Shown here one piece after another: positions 11,949 through 22,935 of a stretch of 64,000 bases of DNA. Each line of letters begins with the position of its first letter. The first letter of the stretch is position 1. The notes beneath the pieces were generated by a model that saw only the letters and a list, made by a program, of their open reading frames with translations, searched no databases and had not been told where the DNA came from. Location of the stretch: assembly GCA_034670405.1 (NCBI GenBank), contig JAXDDX010000041.1, positions 2,893,001-2,957,000 on the forward strand, given 5' to 3'. Made by a program: the position numbers and the translations under genes. This DNA comes from Hoplostethus atlanticus (Eukaryota > Chordata > Actinopteri > Trachichthyiformes > Trachichthyidae).

Positions 11949-12343
11949 CTATTTACCACACTACACCACACTACATAGTTTCCATGCAAAGCTAACATTT
12001 TGACTTGTGTTTGACTAGTTAACTTTCCACCATGAAAACATTATACCTATTGATATACCTATTGATACTTTTTTATACCTAGCAATAGTTACAGTAGTCT
12101 TTGGCTAGTGTCACCCACCCTAAAAATGGCACAATAATTTGGGTATGCTTACAGTGAAGAGATGTCTTGAGGCTTGTGTAGGAGACAATCGATGTCGTAA
12201 TTCCTACAGCTCACCGATAGAGGTTGATCAAGGTCATAGATTACTTAACGCCCCTTTAAGAATTTGTAAAGATTAATTTTTAGAGCCTTCATGAAGGACA
12301 GGAGTGGTAGAATGCTTCATGGAAGAGCAGAAGCAGCAATAAA

Positions 12344-12855
12344 CAAGATTCAAGATTCAAGATTCAAGGAGTTTAATTGTCACATACACACACGAGGTGT
12401 GTAGTGAAATGCAAAGTGGCAATGCTCAGCAGAAATGTGCAAAATAACAGGTTCACACTATTTACAATAACCAACACAATATTTACAATATTTAAGAGCT
12501 CTATATAAAAAAACAACACAATATTTACAATAAGAGCACTTTATAAAAAAATATAGTAAAAAAAGGGAAAATTGTATGTGTAATATAAATTATAAATTAT
12601 GTGTAGTCTTTACCTAAGTGTGTGTGTGCATAAGAGGGGCAGTGTGTGTGTCTTGGTGGGGGCCCTGGTGAGGTCGGAGTTCACAGTCCTGATGGCCTGA
12701 GGAAAGAAACTCCGTCTCAATCTCTCTGTTTTTGCAGCGTGACTACGGAGGCGCTTGCCTGACCGCAGCAGCTGAAACAGTCCGTTGTTGGGGTGGTGAG
12801 GATCCTTCATGATCCTGCAGGCTCTGGTTCTGCACCTCCTGGTGTACAAGGCCAT
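12344..12855 (-). mobile_element. Rex1-like LINE 3' end, copy 1
   Basis: On the minus strand the 5' part encodes the C-terminal end of a CR1/Rex1-type ORF2 (residues with RTRACRIMKDP and RRSFFPQAIR; 12610-12855). A 3' untranslated part and a terminal array of TTGAATC-type repeats (12344-12370) follow. The copy is 5' truncated, as is usual for LINEs. The same untranslated part recurs on the opposite strand at 35749-36099. Confidence 0.8.
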
Positions 12856-13467
12856 AGCTAATCACTTTAATATTAGACTATGATCCCTGAATCACCCTGG
12901 TGGACAAAACAAGTACATAGGCAATAACAAGAAGATAACTGTTGAATATGAATATCACTGCCTGTTCAGCAAGATGGAAAATCCATAAAGGAGCAAACAA
13001 CTTGTATAACCAAGGTGATTTTCCTAGTATCAAACAAAAACTTGCCTCATCTAAAACATTTAACAATTGAAATGCTCTTGGTCAGTTGTAGTTGCATAAG
13101 GTATGTCCAAAGGCCAGTTTTGCTTACCTTACCTACACATTTCAGCACAGTAATCAACAACAGCAACTTATCGGTATCAATAAGCCTTATTCAAGGTTTG
13201 TCTGATAAGTTTTGATGTATGACTTCAAAAGATGTGTTCCTGCATTCTGAACAACGACTACCTTGACCTGAACATATCTAATCAAAACATATCATAATGG
13301 AATATAAATTAAGGCCATCCTCGTAAATAACAAGCAGTCAATACATTATCTAATGTATTGACATCTAGATAACATTGCTCACTCCCTTAATGTTTATGAG
13401 TGATGAAACAGGGTTACTTAATGTTTAAGTTTGTGTGATTATTAATGGATTACAGTGTGAGGATCAT
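12856..13467. other. Intergenic spacer between two LINE relics
   Basis: I see no gene. A perfect small palindrome lies at 13337-13362 (12-nt arms GTCAATACATTA, 2-nt spacer). Confidence 0.5.
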
Positions 13468-14092
13468 GTTTAAAATCCTATTAATTCTCATCTTCATCTT
13501 CATCCGCTTATCCGGGGTCGGGTCGCGGAGGCAACAGTTCCAGCAGAGAGCCCCAGACTTCCCTTTCCCTGGCCACATCCGCCAGCTCTGCCCTGGGGAT
13601 CCCAAGACGTTCCAAGGCCAATGCGTAAATGTAATCACGCCACCTGGTCCTTGGTCTGCCCCGGGGCCTCCTCCCCGTTGGACATGCCTGGAACACCTCT
13701 CTAGGGAGGCGCCCAGCAGGCATCCTGACCAGATGCCCGAACCACCTCAACTGACTCCTTTCAACGCAAAGGAGCAGCGGCTCTACTCTGAGTCTCTCCC
13801 GGATGACTGAACTTCTCACCTTATCTCTAAGGGAGACGCCAGCCACCCTCCTGAGGAAACTCATTTCAGCCGCTTGTATCCTGGATCTCGTTCTTTCGGT
13901 CATGACCCATCCCTCATGACCATAGGTTAGGGTCGGGACAAAGATTGACCGGTAGATCGAGAGCTTCGCCTTCTGGCTCAGCTCTCTCTTCGTCACGACA
14001 GTGCGGTAGAGTGACCTCAAAACCGCTCCTGCCGCTCCGATTCTCCGGCCAATCTCCCGCTCTATAGTCCCCTCACTCGTGAACAAGACTAT
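13468..14092 (-). mobile_element. LINE ORF2 3' end, truncated, copy 2
   Basis: The minus-strand frame from about 14090 to 13508 encodes the C-terminal part of a non-LTR retrotransposon ORF2 (VLFTSEG at the start, LSIYRSIFVPTLTYGHEGW, LRWFGHLVRMPAGRLPREVF, then GRRPRGRPRTRWRDY). It is uninterrupted for about 190 codons. The last 230 bases are identical in inverted orientation to 11719-11948, including 20-odd bases beyond the simple tail. The 5' end is truncated near 14090. Confidence 0.85.
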
Positions 14093-15600
14093 TAATTCAA
14101 TTCCACCGAAATCAGGCCAAGGAAAAAATAGCAAATAGTTCAAAACACAGTACAGGCCAGTGAAATAATCCCCTACTATGAATTGTTGAATTTTATAATT
14201 GTAATGGACTTTTCAATTTACAAAAGTTATTATTATTGTAATTAATATTATTAATATTAAGTTATATATAAGTTATACATTCATAAAGATGTCAAGGAAA
14301 AACACAATACAATTCAGTCAAACAGTCAGCAACATACAGGGACATCCTCATAGATAATGTGAGACATCATTGCTTTGAAAACATTGAGGGGGGGGTAATA
14401 AATTCTCAATTCAAAGTGCTTGGCAATTCCATTTAAATGTGCATTGTAGCAGAAACCAGTCTTGCCACATTCAGGATTTAAAACTAACCAGTGCTGTATA
14501 AACTCAAACATGTGGATATTATACACAAAAAAAAGCAGAGGCAAAAGATATACATGCACAGGTAAGGTCCATTAGCATTAGTTATAGAAACAGGGAGGTT
14601 CAATGATACACCAGAGGACAGGAGAAAATTAAAATAAATGCATTTTATGTTTTATTTTCCTTTATATGATGAGCTGCAACATGTGCCTGACAGCAAAATT
14701 ACCTATTTCTGCTTTTTCTCTTGGATTCTATAGGAGGGAAACCTTTTCTGTCAAGACTGGGGCAGAACAACAACATGCTTTGACACTTAGATAGTCACTT
14801 CATCAATACTGAATGACTAATGTAGAATACCACACAGAAAGCTCTTGCTGGACAGTAATTGTGTAAGTCTGTCAATAGTTGTGATAGACACAAGATAATA
14901 CAGAGTAAGAACTCTTTCTTGTCAGTAGAAACTCTTTACTAGCATAATGAAGACACTCTGTCTTTACTAGTCTTTTATTTTATTCATATCATATTGTTTA
15001 CTGGTTCATCTTCTGCTATATTTTAAATTGGGCCTCCCATTGTTGCATCATGAGCCAATGCAGTTCCATCAGTCCATTATTACACTGGTTCTGGAATTCA
15101 ACCTCATAACTCTGCAGAGCCTCAGGTGTCATTTGCTCTTCAGTCAACCACTGATCAACTGCACAACTCTGCTACTCATATCCAGACATTTTAGCTTTTG
15201 AAGCATCCATCAAGATGGAAAAGGTGAGGATGGAAGTCTAAATTAGCTTGTAACCAATTAAATGAGTTTCAGACTGTGGTAATGTATGGTTGAAAGTCCA
15301 AAGAAGATTGAAAAAAATTGAACAAGTGTTAACCAATAGGAGGGCAGGAGTCTGTTTGATTGACGTCTGTACATGATCTATGGTGTTGGGATTAAATGCA
15401 CCTGTATTCTCTGAATTTATACCGAACTGGGGTCCCTCCAAAAATGTCAGTTAGCAGGAAGGCTTTTCATTCAGTCTTTTGTAGAACGTCTTAATGACAA
15501 TTCTCAGACAAATAAAAACAAGATCAAATTACACATATTACCTTTTATTATTTTAAAGAAAATCAGAAAACAGCTTGTATGTATTAAGCTAAGTAGCATT
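14093..15600. other. Intergenic AT-rich sequence
   Basis: I see no gene, RNA or recognisable repeat. Open frames are short and composition is AT-rich. Confidence 0.5.
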
Positions 15601-15639
15601 CGAAAACAGCTTGCATTCGATTGAGACTGTATTTAGGAT

Positions 15640-16476
15640 TTGGCCCTATACCACCTAATTTGCTTACACTCATTCTCACACCCACGAAGCATCCAAAATG
15701 TTGGTGCATTGCATATCATAGTGAAGCGGCAGGGGCGTTGTCAGTGGACGTTCACTGTTACTGTTCCACCACAGAATCGATCCCGGCCTCGAGAGAAGCA
15801 AACTCCTCTCCGCCGTCACTTGTGGGAGGCGCGAGTCCAGAGGACCATCCCCTGTGTTCCCCTGGTGAGGCACCTGAGGCCCCCTGCACGAATCCAGGAG
15901 AGACCCCTGGGTGCTGTGGAGTGTCAGGGTGACCCACCCCTGGGTGCTGTGGAGCATCAGGATGACCCACCCCTCAGGTGTCGGATCAGGCGCACCCCCT
16001 TGCGGCGCCACCTCAGGAACACCCGGATGGGAGCTGGAGACAGGTGGGGCCAGAGCTTCACGGACCAAGAGGCAGAAGCCCAGACTCCACCAACCATGAC
16101 TCCCCCCATGTGGATGAAGGACTTCCCATTACTTCCAGTAAGCAGATGATAAACCCATCTAGTGTAGCCTTATCTGACAGAGTAACAGCTCCCTCTGGTA
16201 ACCAATCCAGAAATAGTGTTGCAGTGTGCTGTGTTCTGTATTGAGCCGACGCCTTCAACCCAACAGGCTGAGGAAGGCAGGAGGAGGAAGGAGAGGCAAT
16301 GGCAGCTCCTCATGAGTGTCACAGTTCAGCTTGAAGAGTTCAGCCGTCCCGCCTCTACTCCCTGTGGAATCCACAGCCATGTTTCTGATCAGGGAAGAGG
16401 CAGCACTAAGCGCTCTGCAGCCCAGAGCGATGTAGACACCCACGGCCCGCCTGACATGAAGAGAGCAAGGACCTAA
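15640..16476 (+). pseudogene. GC-rich decayed coding-like stretch of unknown origin
   Basis: This block is clearly richer in G and C than its surroundings and holds overlapping frames (15640-16149 is 169 codons). It is rich in Arg and Pro, with repeated PLRRHL-type segments and a PPMWMKDF motif near 16105-16130. Two imperfect units of about 36 bp repeat in tandem at 15902-15974. The PPxWxxDF motif after Arg-rich text faintly recalls the integrase-RT linker of Ty1/copia polyproteins, but no catalytic domain can be seen. I do not recognise a gene. Confidence 0.3.
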
Positions 16477-16914
16477 TATCAGCATCAGGAGATTCACACT
16501 TGCATTTCTCTTTTATTCTACAGTATATTATTTCATTTTTCAATTAAAATTACATTTTTAAAAAAATCATTTGACTTTGTCCAAGACCTTTCTGAAACCT
16601 TTAAAAATGCTTTCTATGCACTGTGTTACATCAGATTTTTATATGATAATGATATGGAACAATTGAATTTTGTCTAGTTTTTGACCAATATGGGTGTTTT
16701 TGTATTGAAGCTACCGATATTTTGTGCCAATGTTCATTTCAGTTCAATATTCTTTAAATTTGACCACTGTCATGCCACAAACTACAAGAACATCAATAAT
16801 AGTAATCTTCATAATGTATACTGACATATATATATGTATGCATGCCTATAGATAGACACATGGATACAATTTACAGTCGCTGGTAATCTCCTGATGTAGA
16901 AGTAGACCTGACAT

Positions 16915-17105
16915 AAGGAGTTCACTAAGCGACCACATGGGGCGGAGTTCTTCCTTGTCCTCTGTGAGGGTCCAAGGCTGGGGATGTCGTGTACTAACCA
17001 TTTACCATTTATTGTTTTCACACTTTGGGCACCGTGAAGCCTTTTGAGACTGTAACGGTGATTAAGGGCTATACAAATATAATGTGATTTGATTTGATAT
17101 ATATA
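16915..17105 (+). mobile_element. LINE 3' tail fragment
   Basis: The stretch has the common teleost LINE 3' end pattern: TTCTTCCTTGTCCTCTGTGA, then a GTGAAGCC-TTTTGAGACTGTAA block, a GGCTATACAAATA block, and a degenerate TTGATT tail. A related tail is at 37405-37480. Confidence 0.65.
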
Positions 17106-18898
17106 ATTAAGGCTCTGCTTTAAGACCCTACCATTGTCTCACTTACATCAGTTTGATACTACTGACCATGATGTCTAGCATGATTTTACATCACAAAGAT
17201 TGATATCAGCCTAAAAAGGTGGGTAAAGTGATTTTTAGTGGGTTGACCCTCCAGAACCCTGTATTTAATACTGCAGTGATATTTAGTAGGGGTATGAAGT
17301 CTTTCAGTGTGCAGAAAAGTAAGGATCTAACCATCTTTATTGCAAAAATTCCAGATATGACCAAAAACATTGCATTCAAATGAAAAAATAAGGTACAGAG
17401 GGATACTGTTGAATTAACAGATAGAGACGGGCAGAACGCCTTTGCTTTCCATAAGGATGTATTAGAGATATAATAATGTTTGTAGCACTTCCAGGTGATT
17501 TTCCCACTATAAAAGTGGGAAACTCAAAGAGGGCTTCTAACAAATAGCGGGTAGCTTACAATAGTTGTCTATAGTTATTAATAATTAATGAAATTTACTG
17601 TTACATATAAGTGCACTGAATGTGCACTGATGTATTAGGATTCCTGAGTGTCAGGGGATGCAGTTGTATTTGGACCCAGAAGGCAGACTACGACAAGGGA
17701 GTATGGAAAAAGAGGTTTTAATGGAGGAGCAGGTGATGGGATGGTGGGGGGTGCAGAGGCTGGGCTGGATGGAGCTGGGGCAGGCAGGTGAGAGCGGAGC
17801 AGGCAGGTGAGAGGGAAGCAGGCAGGCTGGTGGGTAGCAGTGGGGAGACACGGGGAAAGAGACGTTCAGGGGACCCTGGGAGATAGGAGAAGAGGTTTGA
17901 ATTTGTTTTTGATTGACAGAGGATTGTAAGCCTCTGATTGGCCAAATTAAAAAATGATTGACAGTTGTCATGCCCATTACCCGCCCCTCTCAAGTCTCCG
18001 GTCTGCAGAGATACCCTACTCAAATAATCAGGATCTATTGGTTATTGGTATTGATCAACAGCCCCATAAATCCCCCATGGACATATTATGATCCTTTTGT
18101 TCTGTAGTAAAAAAAACCTTACTTTTTCCATCTTTCACTGCTTTTTTTATCTGAGTAAAATATCTTTGATTATTTAAAAAAAACTCGGCAACCAGGATCA
18201 ACTAGTCATTCCATCTGTTGTCTTAGTAAAAAAAGTGATTCCTATGTACCCCTCAGTATACTGTACAGTCTCTAAAGAGATAAATAATAGCTTTGCTCCA
18301 ACAAACTGAAATCTCTCAACAAGACGATAAAGCAAAGGACTAATTAAAAAACCTCCAAACTTTTCAAGACCCTTCAATATGGATTTTTCAATGCATTTTT
18401 TTGTGTCACATCAGTGTGTTTTCTACCTCAAATGATTGAAAAGAAACAATAAAAAAACTGCATGATTTATCCCGGGCACTTTGTCTATGATACCTGCACA
18501 TAACAGTATTCACAAAGAGCCGTCGTAATTACCACTTAACAATTAGGACCGAAAATAGTTGCCAGCTGAAATATGAGTAAGCAGAGACAAGAGAAAGATA
18601 AGACTGAATTTAATAACAGAAAATACAGGAAGCGGTCACATTTTTACTTTGCCATAGCTGTAGAAAAATGTTACTTTATCCTATTTGAAATGGTTATTTT
18701 TTTCTCAGGTTAATCAATTACAAAAGCACTGTCAAAATGCAAAAATAATTGAAGATTACGGTAATCACTGTTCACTTATTAGCATTTGCTTATAATATAA
18801 AAAACATATATGCATACATATGAAAACTGCATAATAAATATATAGTTGTGAATCACGTCATCATCATCATCATCAAAAAAAGTATTCCACATAACTAG
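17106..18898. other. Intergenic sequence downstream of the retinol dehydrogenase gene
   Basis: No gene is seen. A small hairpin lies near 17499-17522 (TTTCCCACT with AGTGGGAAA). A purine-rich, GGCAGGTGAGAG-like imperfect repeat lies at about 17735-17830. A CAT trinucleotide run lies near 18860. Confidence 0.5.
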
Positions 18899-18904
18899 TT
18901 TATT
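18899..18904 (-). terminator. Likely polyadenylation signal of the retinol dehydrogenase gene
   Basis: TTTATT reads AATAAA on the minus strand, 110 nt after the stop codon of the gene ending at 19014. Confidence 0.45.
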
Positions 18905-19013
18905 GTCAGGCTGCGTTAATGTATATGGTCATGAAATTAAGCTCTATTGTATAACCTAGCAAAGAATCAGTTGTGTTTTGCCATTAGAGAGCGTAAAAAG
19001 GAAGATTATATTT

Positions 19014-22000
19014 TCACTCTTGAGAGGTTGAATCCCACGATATAGACAGCATCTGACAGCTTAGCTCCCATAGCTTCTGTGCCACGTTGTCATCTGTGGC
19101 GGCCGTTGAGCAGGTAGCGGGGGCACAGTCGCTGTAGGCAAAGAGATATGAGCTTAGTGATATGTCTTAGTGAGCAATGTCTTTCACACAATTGTGGCCC
19201 TGTATAGTTTAATGGGTAGAGCACACTGCCAGGGTTAGGGGTTCAATTCCCCTGGGGTTACCCTTGTTCCATATGTATGCAATTATGGCATTGGAAGGCG
19301 CTCACCAGATGGTATGGAGGGCTTTAAGGTTATAGTAGAGCCCCCTTTTGCGGCGGCTTTATTGGAGGTCCTCGGCTTTTGGGCTGAGAACAGCTGATTG
19401 TGTTTCTGAACGTACAACTTAGCCGTCTCAACAGAATTCAGTAGACGTGGTTAATTTCTGTGCCATTTTTGACCAGAACTGATCGTTTGGATTGATTTTG
19501 TGTTTAGATATCAGCTTGTTAGCTAGCAGCTAACCATCTTGTTGTAAACATCTGCCTTGCGCAGTAGCTAATGTATCTAGTGGCGTTAGTATTGTCTAGT
19601 AGTCACATGTTAACATTAACATCGGTTGCTTCGCTAAATTAGCCTGCTGGCTAGGTAGCTAGCTAACATATTTAGCCATTATTTGCGCACAGCCAAGTCT
19701 CCAAGGGACCTCCACGATGGCACCAGACGTGGTTGCCAGCAGATATGTGACACAACTGCAGAGCCTTCATATGTTAAATTACACGTTTTAACACAAAACT
19801 ACCTGTAGTATCCACCACTCTCTGTCTCCAGTGTTGGTTCCACAGCACAGTAGATGGTTGTCTGGGCTCCCTGGACGGAGTTCTTGGTGAAGGGACTGAT
19901 GATCTTCATGGCAAGCTGCTGAGGGCCATTCAGGTGACGCCATAGCTCAGTTTGGACGACCCCAGGGTGGAGAGAGTACACGGTCACACCTGTACCTGAA
20001 AGAGGAGTTAAGACCATGTTAATCTAACATATTACTGTACAAAGTAAAAAAAAAAGTGTAAAAAAAAGTGTAACTGCATCTGTACGCTGCACATATAAGT
20101 ATGGAAACAAAGTATGACAGACTTCTACACTATGAATTGTAATGAATACTGGCTTTTCACAATTATCACCAGTGATTAAGAATGGCATCCATATTGTCAG
20201 AATGTTAACAACTGTACATCTTCCAATTTCAGTGGACTTACAGCTGTACTAGGCAAGTTGTTTATATGTAAAAGTGGGGCTGCAATAGAATATTGAGTCC
20301 CTGTAGATTCGCCCCGTCTGCCCAATTAATGTGGTGACTGATGGAAAATCATCTCCGCCCACAGGAAGGTGTGTAAGCACGTTGACGTTGGATCTTTTGC
20401 ATTTCTTTGGTTTCCTTTGGTATGAAGCATCACAGACCGGCCGGGTTGGTAAACATGAGTGTGCAGTTTGATGGCATGTCACATGATTTCTGGGTATCGA
20501 AGTTCAGACAGTTTTCAAACAGTTACCTCTCGCTGCCACTTGGAGCTGCCAAGGGGCAGGGGGATCATACACACCTTGTAGTTTCTTGGCCAGTGAGCGA
20601 GTGAAGAGAACGTTGGCTAGCTTGCTCTGGCTGTAGGCTGCCTTCTTGTCGTAACCCTTCTCGCTGTTGATGTCTTCTAGGTTGATGGTACCCCAGGCGT
20701 GAGCCATGGAAGACACATTGATAATCCTGGCGGGGGCTGATCTTTTAATCAGATCAATCAGCAAATGTGTCAACAGGAAGTGACCTAGAGAACAAGGTAG
20801 TCTGGTAAGTGTCATGTAGGAACATCTATTTTCAAGTTTTATCCAGAATATGAGAGAGAAGAAAGAGGAGATTCTTTCTTGGAGGTATTATGGCACCATC
20901 AATCGCACCATCAATTACCGATTACGATGCCATTTTCGATTTCGAAATACGTCATTTGTTTGCCATCAATGGCACACCAAAAGGACCAAAGGTCTGTTGC
21001 GCAGCTGTCAGAACAAACACCATCCAGCTGAGCAACATCCTCTTGGCACTGATGAGAGGAATCAATAGTAAAATGAGCTTATTGATGAGATTGGTTATGT
21101 AACTATCACAAATGTTATAGTGACACCAAATAACAACCTGGGCAGAGAAGGAGATGTACTGAATAAATTGTCTTTTTATCTTTCGGAGGGACTATTTTCC
21201 TTTTCAGGCAGCAGTATAGCCAGCAGCTGTAATACCAATAAATATTTAACAGCAAAATAATATTGCAGTTAAATAATAAAGTCATTAAGGGCTATATACA
21301 GTACAGAACGACAGGACTGTCCTATCATTTGTGACTGAAACAAAAGTAAGACAAACATTTTTGTTTACCTTAGTCCTAAGTGTAGGTATAGACTGTGTAT
21401 AGACAAGTCATGGCCCTTAAAAGGCACAAGTGATATATGGTTTATTTGTAAGTGCTACCATTCCCCAGGCAATCCAGGCAAACAGGATTGAGGGAGTAAT
21501 GCTGCATTCACGTCATGTTAGATTTATCAGCTTCCTAGTGGCGACATAGGTGGCAAACATGGCAGCAAATCCACCGAAGGCAGCAGTCCAATAGAAAATC
21601 CAAATGATCAGTCATATTCACGCTAATACAATAAACTCTGCTTGCAAAAAGCGAGCAATATCTGCTGCAGTTCGTGTACGGTTGATTTTAAAGTAACACG
21701 TGAATGATTCCAACGACATGTCACCCCGTTCTTCCGATATGACGTGAACGCAGCACCTAAGACACCACATTTCTAGAGAGTAATTTGGCTTATAATGAGG
21801 TATTTTGTCAAAACGACTGGTCAGTTGAATCAGACATTGGTTGTATGACTCTTGGATGTACTTTCCTTCCCTCTTTACACAGGTAAGAAACTACCTGGTT
21901 TCACTTACCCATGTGATTGACACCAATCTGCATTTCAAAGCCATCTGCTGTCTTCCCATATGGACAAACCATTACCCCGGCATTGTTGATGAGGATGTTG

Positions 22001-22685
22001 AGTTTTGTCTCTCCTGCAGAAAGTATCATTCAGAAGTCAGTTAATATGGCCTACTAGTCCCATCATGTTGACTAGTTTCTAAGGAGCAAACGTTGATCTT
22101 AAAGCATCTGCTATAGTCTGAAGCAGATGGCCACATGCAGTGACAGCAACTTTATTGCAGGGTCAAAACTCCTTACCTTTGTTGATGGCTTCAGCAAATT
22201 CTCGTATCGACTTGGTGTCTGACAAATCAAGTTTCATGCAAGTGACATTTTCGTTTGCAGAGGCTTCAATGATTTCTTTCACAACGGCCTCGGCTTTCTC
22301 CATATCCCTGCAGGCCATGATGATCTTTGCCCCTAAACAGAAATGGCAGTGAAACAGTGAAATAAAACATCAGCAACAATGTATGCATGCATGCACGTGC
22401 ACACACAGTTCATGTGCATGCACGCACAGACACACTCGCACCACATATAAAAGGCCCTCTGCTGATGAAGAAGGCAACAGTATGTCCAGTATGTGTAACA
22501 TTGAAACTGGACAATGGGAAGTGGGACCAACCTCTCTTTGCCAGGTCAAGCGCTGTCTCTTTGCCAATACCACTATTGGCGCCTGTGATGACCACAGTTT
22601 TGTCAGATAATGTTACAGCAGAGGACCATGGGCTCCGGAAGAGATTTCTGAGAAATTGAGAAATCGGTTTAACTTGCGTAATCAG
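19014..22685 (-). CDS. rdh12l: Retinol dehydrogenase 12-like short-chain dehydrogenase (first coding exon not found)
   Basis: Minus-strand exons are 22532-22685, 22177-22332, 21909-22013, 20575-20784, 19803-19995 and 19014-19131. All have GT-AG junctions with matching phases. They give 311 residues plus stop, close to the usual 316 of RDH12. The protein is an NADP-dependent classical/extended-type SDR of the endoplasmic reticulum that interconverts retinals, retinols and lipid aldehydes. Visible motifs are TGANSGIG (cofactor loop), NNAG, NVSS (catalytic Ser region), the active-site YSQSK, and HPGVV. The stretch ahead of the cofactor fold is basic and hydrophobic, but no ATG lies in the open frame. 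The exon has a good acceptor (CTCAG at 22686-22690), and a TAA stop lies just upstream. The start and most of the membrane anchor must be on an upstream exon that I could not identify. The RDH11/12/13 families are hard to separate; the best fit is the fish rdh12-like gene. Confidence 0.9.
19195..19261 (+). repeat. tRNA-like sequence, probably a tRNA pseudogene or SINE head (in an rdh12l intron)
   Basis: Box A-like (TAGTTTAATGGGTAGAGC) and box B-like (GGTTCAATTCC) blocks are present. The T arm is a perfect 5-bp stem with a 7-nt loop, and an acceptor stem can be drawn with several wobble pairs. The anticodon arm is too short and does not pair, so this is not a working tRNA. It lies in the last intron of the retinol dehydrogenase gene. 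Confidence 0.5.
19363..19716. repeat. Possible small non-autonomous DNA element in an rdh12l intron
   Basis: TGGAGGTCC near 19363 is matched by GGACCTCCA near 19706 as short inverted ends. The interior is rich in GCTAGCTAAC-type sequence. No convincing target duplication is seen, so this is a weak call. Confidence 0.25.
20840..21110 (+). other. Coding-like relic in an rdh12l intron
   Basis: Overlapping plus-strand frames (20850-21068 and 20890-21102) look more protein-like than the surroundings, but contain no domain I recognise. The piece may come from an inserted element. Confidence 0.2.
21497..21758. mobile_element. MITE with 16-bp terminal inverted repeats in an rdh12l intron
   Basis: GCTGCATTCACGTCAT at 21501-21516 is the inverted match, with one mismatch, of ATGACGTGAACGCAGC at 21739-21754. 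The 260-bp interior has no open frame. A clear target duplication is not visible. GTGCTGCGTTCACGTCAT-type ends are common on small fish DNA transposons. Confidence 0.6.
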
Positions 22686-22935
22686 CTGAGAGGTGTAGAC
22701 AAAAAATTAAAAATAAACACTGTCAAGACAAGACAAGACTACACAGCTTTGTCCTTGCCCAGGAAAAATAACAGATTTGAACTTTGATTTGAGCAATCAG
22801 CAGATGGGTGTGGTGTAGACAAACAGCAGAAAAAAGAAAAGAAAATGACTCACTCAAGATAGACTACAGGCTACTGATTTGTCCTTACCCAAGGCAAATA
22901 ATGTATTTCAACTTGAATTTTTTCAAGATCAAATT
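22675..22935. repeat. Locally duplicated sequence upstream of rdh12l exon
   Basis: Two diverged copies of a segment of about 120 bp can be aligned by eye. 22675-22770 has an ATCAGCTGAGAGGTGTAGAC block and a TTTGTCCTTGCCCAGG block. 22795-22905 has ATCAGCAGATGGGTGTGG, then GTGTAGACAAA and TTTGTCCTTACCCAAGG. The duplication lies where the missing first exon or its intron should be. Confidence 0.5.
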
